The translations under genes and the position numbers were made by a program. The notes under the pieces were generated by a model. That model saw only the letters and a list, made by a program, of their open reading frames with translations. It ran no database searches and was not told the origin of the DNA. DNA of 31,803 nt from Chara braunii (taxonomy: Eukaryota > Streptophyta > Charophyceae > Charales > Characeae): contig BFEA01000106.1 of assembly GCA_003427395.1 (NCBI GenBank), positions 3,035,867 to 3,067,669 of the forward strand, in the 5' to 3' direction. Positions within the stretch are counted from its first letter, which is position 1. Each line of letters begins with the position of its first letter. Below, one piece after another: positions 29,470 through 31,803 of this stretch.

Positions 29470-29810
29470 GGCACCACAAGCAGTTAACGGGGACCCCCAC
29501 TTTTCGGCCCTGAGTAACCATGAATGATCCTGAAATTAGGGTTTCGGGGTCAAATTTTGTGTGTTTTTTTTTTTGTTTTTTTGCCTGTTTTTGTTTTTGG
29601 ACAAGCTTGCTGTGTGTCAAATTTGGTGTCATTAGGGTTAGTAGAATTTGTGCTGTTGATCATCTTGAAAATCCTGAAATTTTGATGAATTTTTTTTTGG
29701 CGAAATTGCCTGAAAATGCACTTTTGAGGTGCTGTTTTATGTGTTTTTTTTTTTTTTTTTTGCTTTTTTTTTATAATATGTTAGTAAGAGCTAACCGGCT
29801 CTCAAGGGCA
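29470..29810. repeat. T-rich insertion inside the LTR
   Basis: About 340 bp absent from the homologous LTR at 9190. It has several T-runs and two diverged internal copies (ATCCTGAAATTAGGG with GTCAAATTTTGTGTG, and ATCCTGAAATTTTGATG with GTCAAATTTGGTGTC). The origin is unrecognised. Confidence 0.5.
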
Positions 29811-29829
29811 GACCTTTGACATTCCAAAG

Positions 29830-29837
29830 TATAAATA
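29830..29837 (+). promoter_or_regulatory. LTR TATA box (TATAAATA)
   Basis: Positioned about 25 bp before CATTCATTCATTC, as in the homologous LTR. Confidence 0.6.
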
Positions 29838-30318
29838 AAGATGCAGCGTCAAGTCATTCATTCATTCTCCATGTGAGCCATGCGGAAGCGCTGCCTGAGC
29901 GTCTTGTGCCAGGAGGTCTGCAGGTGCTCGTAGGAGAAGTGGGCTGAGAGGAAGAAGACGCGGCCATAGCTGCTGCTGTTGTTAGTGTAGAACAAGGCAT
30001 CCATAGCTGCCATAGCTTAGTAGTGACTGTTAGTGTGTGCGTGTGCGCGTGTATGACTGTGTGCATGTATGAGTGTGTCCATGTATGAGTGTGTTCGTGT
30101 TTGAGTGTGTGTGCGGGACAACCAGGGAGATCCAGAGTTGCATGTGTACGGACAAGTTGCTGGGTATGCAGCAATCCATAGCCGATCGAGACAAAGTTTG
30201 AATCGGAGCTGTGTTCTTGGCCTCGTAATCTCTGAGGTTTGTGTGGGCGCATGGCGCCAGTTTGATTGTCATTTGTTTGCGCGCATGATGAATGTCGTGA
30301 AGACAAGTCTCATTGCAT

Positions 30319-30338
30319 TGGTATCGGTGCTGGTTCCC
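30319..30338 (+). other. Primer-binding site, tRNA-iMet type
   Basis: TGGTATCGGTGCTGGTTCCC differs from the 10127 site at a single base and also lies one base after the LTR end. Confidence 0.7.
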
Positions 30339-30901
30339 GCTGTCCCGTGCGCCTTCGTCGTCGTCACCCCTCGTCATCGGGCAGAGCCCCGTCATCAGTC
30401 GCGTTGCAGAGAGAGGAGTGGCGCCATCTTTGCGTCACATCAGCGTCAAAGGGAGAGGGCGCCAAGAGGGCCCCACGCTATCATCTGTTGTGCCGTTCAC
30501 GCGCACGTTGTTGTCGCAGCTCCGCGCTACCCACCACCCGCTGCTTCGCGCGCTTTTTGTCATCACGAGTTGCCGCTGTTGCCGCTGCGCAATATTGCGC
30601 GCCGCCCGTCGTCCGCCTGCGCGCCTGCTGATAGCCCAATCGCGAGCAAGGCTTTTCCGCACTTTCCCGCTGCGCGCGCTGCTGCCGTTATCACCGTGTG
30701 CGCTGCTACGACATCGCTGCGCTGATCTGGTTCCCGCGAGCTGTTAGCTATTGCACGCACTCCGGCTACCGCACACGCGCACCGCACACTACGCAGATTG
30801 CCCCTCTCTCTTCCCTTCTTCGTCCCTTCAGTCCTCTTCTTCGTCGCAAGGTCTAAGCTTGGCGGCTATGGCCGCCACTTTTCTATTCGCGGTCGAACAA
30901 C

Positions 30902-30907
<6 letters not shown>
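30339..30907 (+). other. Leader of the second LTR element, no gene recognised
   Basis: The first 30 bases after the primer site match the leader of the 10127 element. Further on there is a perfect 14-bp palindrome GCGCAATATTGCGC (30587-30600) and the near-palindrome GGCGGCTATGGCCGCC (30861-30876). Long frames here have GC-rich, non-protein-like translations. Confidence 0.45.
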
Positions 30908-30963
<56 letters not shown>

Positions 30964-31747
30964 AGCATGGGGGCTATGGCCCCCCGGTTTTACTTCGCAC
31001 AATGGCCTTTCTGCTCTGTGATGGCGATCCTTCACTTCAGTGGTCAGCCTTCCTCTCAATCGGTGCGGCAACCTTCTACTTCGGCACAGCGGTTCTTCTC
31101 CAATGATAGCAGTCTTCTTCTTCGTGGTGGCCCCGACTATCTTCCTCCTCCAACGAGCGCGGTAACTACGAGCTGAAAATTCAGGAATGAAAATTTTCAA
31201 GTGAGAGTTTTGGGTAGTCTGAAAATCCTGAATGGTCCTGAAGTGGTGAAAGCTCCAAAGACCCTGAAAACCACCTGTTTAGGTAGGCTGCATCCTCAAG
31301 TGGTGAAGGGTGGTTTTCATGGTCTTCGGACCTTTCACCACTTCAGGACCATTCACGATTTTCAGACTGCCCAAAACTCTCACTTGACCACTTCAGGACA
31401 CCCTTCACCACTTCAAGATGCAGTCTGCCTAAACAGGTGGTTTTCAGGATCTTCGGACCTTTCGCCACTTCAGGACCATTCAGGATTTTCAGACTACCCA
31501 AAACTCTCACTTCAAAATTTTCATTCCTAAATTTTCAGCTCGTAGTTACCGCGCTCGTTGGAGGAAGAAGATAGTCGGGGCCACCACGAAGAAGAAGACT
31601 GCTATCATTGGAGAAGAACCGTTGTGCCGAAGTAGAAGGTTGCCGCACTGATTGAGAGGAAGGCCGACCACTAAAGTGAAGGATTGCCATCACAGAGCAG
31701 AAAGGCCATTGTGCGAAGTCAAACCGGGGGGCCATAGCCCCCATGCT

Positions 31748-31803
<56 letters not shown>
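30908..31803. repeat. Large inverted repeat, arms of at least 407 bp, loop about 82 bp
   Basis: The left arm (30908-31314) pairs with the right arm (31397-31803) in a fixed register: paired positions sum to 62711 at every point checked (30961/31750, 31171/31540, 31201/31510, 31301/31410). There is no indel and only scattered mismatches. The outer ends are a CT run (30909-30961) and a GA run (31750-31803), and the window stops inside the arm, so it may be longer. The loop holds a further copy of the TTCGGACCTTTC...CTCTCACTT segment of the right arm. It could be a fold-back element, an inverted LTR-leader pair or an assembly artefact. Confidence 0.85.

Larger units (their letters stand above)
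29025..30317 (+). mobile_element. LTR homologous to the 9190 LTR, with a T-rich insertion (about 1293 bp)
   Basis: It starts TGAAACGG, ends CATTGCA, and is followed by a primer-binding site at 30319. It shares with the 9190 LTR the TCGATCCCT block, the AGGTCAAGGTCGTAGCTGCTACAG modules (about 29238-29300), a hairpin at 29307-29325, TGTGGGACTGTGTGCACC, a TATA box at 29830, CATTCATTCATTC, the AAGCGCTGCCTGAGCGTCTTGTGCC block and GCCATAGC. The extra length is mostly an AT/T-rich insertion (about 29470-29810) just before the TATA box. Because a primer site and leader follow, it is the 5' LTR of another copy rather than the 3' LTR of the 9190 element. Confidence 0.7.

Noticed and set aside
30105-30747. 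Three overlapping ORFs of 121-206 aa
   Set aside because: They lie in LTR and leader sequence, all three plus-strand frames are open because of GC richness, and none has a recognisable domain.

Overview
The window looks like nuclear DNA of a plant-lineage eukaryote and is almost entirely repeats. The Ty3/gypsy Gag/Pol remnants, the tRNA-iMet-type primer-binding sites and the very N-terminus of the Gag match what I remember of Chara braunii (a charophyte alga). That identification is an inference from memory and was not searched. It is a draft assembly: one 115-N gap lies in a GA microsatellite, and two single-N joins sit inside exact duplications.

Layout. 0-2.6 kb: low-complexity DNA, a 68-bp tandem repeat, a plausible 3'-terminal exon of a host gene (1990-2156, + strand) and an unrecognised minus-strand ORF. 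2.6-7.3 kb: AT- then CT-rich DNA, probably the LTR of a minus-strand retroelement (primer-site-like sequence at 4168-4185). It carries eight short hairpins with a constant loop (AAACTTAT) and stems that change from copy to copy but keep pairing. 9.19-16.14 kb: a 5' LTR, primer-binding site, leader, gag and pol of a decayed plus-strand Ty3/gypsy element. At about 16.15 kb it is fused tail to tail with a truncated minus-strand gag (16.15-18.18 kb). 19.7-20.75 kb: a tRNA-like fragment, a U6 snRNA-derived fragment and, on the minus strand, two hammerhead ribozyme modules 160 nt apart, one with a complete core. 20.75-21.75 kb: a second LTR type with TATA box and 53-bp tandem repeats. 23.44-24.52 kb: the only long intact ORF that looks like a protein (359 aa, unrecognised, internally duplicated, followed by a poly(A) tract). 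25.6-26.6 kb: a minus-strand LTR. 26.8-29.0 kb: TCCGG-rich repeats and three more U6-derived copies, two of them head to head. 29.0-31.8 kb: an LTR homologous to the 9.19-kb one, its primer-binding site and leader, then a very large inverted repeat (arms of at least 407 bp) running to the window edge.

How the parts relate. No host pathway or operon is visible. The recurring theme is small structured-RNA modules embedded in or beside retroelement LTRs: hammerheads, U6-derived units, stem-covarying hairpins, and a CATA-loop mini-hairpin shared by several LTRs and leaders. The best candidates for something undescribed are the tandem hammerhead locus (20.33-20.55 kb), which resembles a retrozyme remnant, and the compensatory hairpin array (4.8-5.6 kb).
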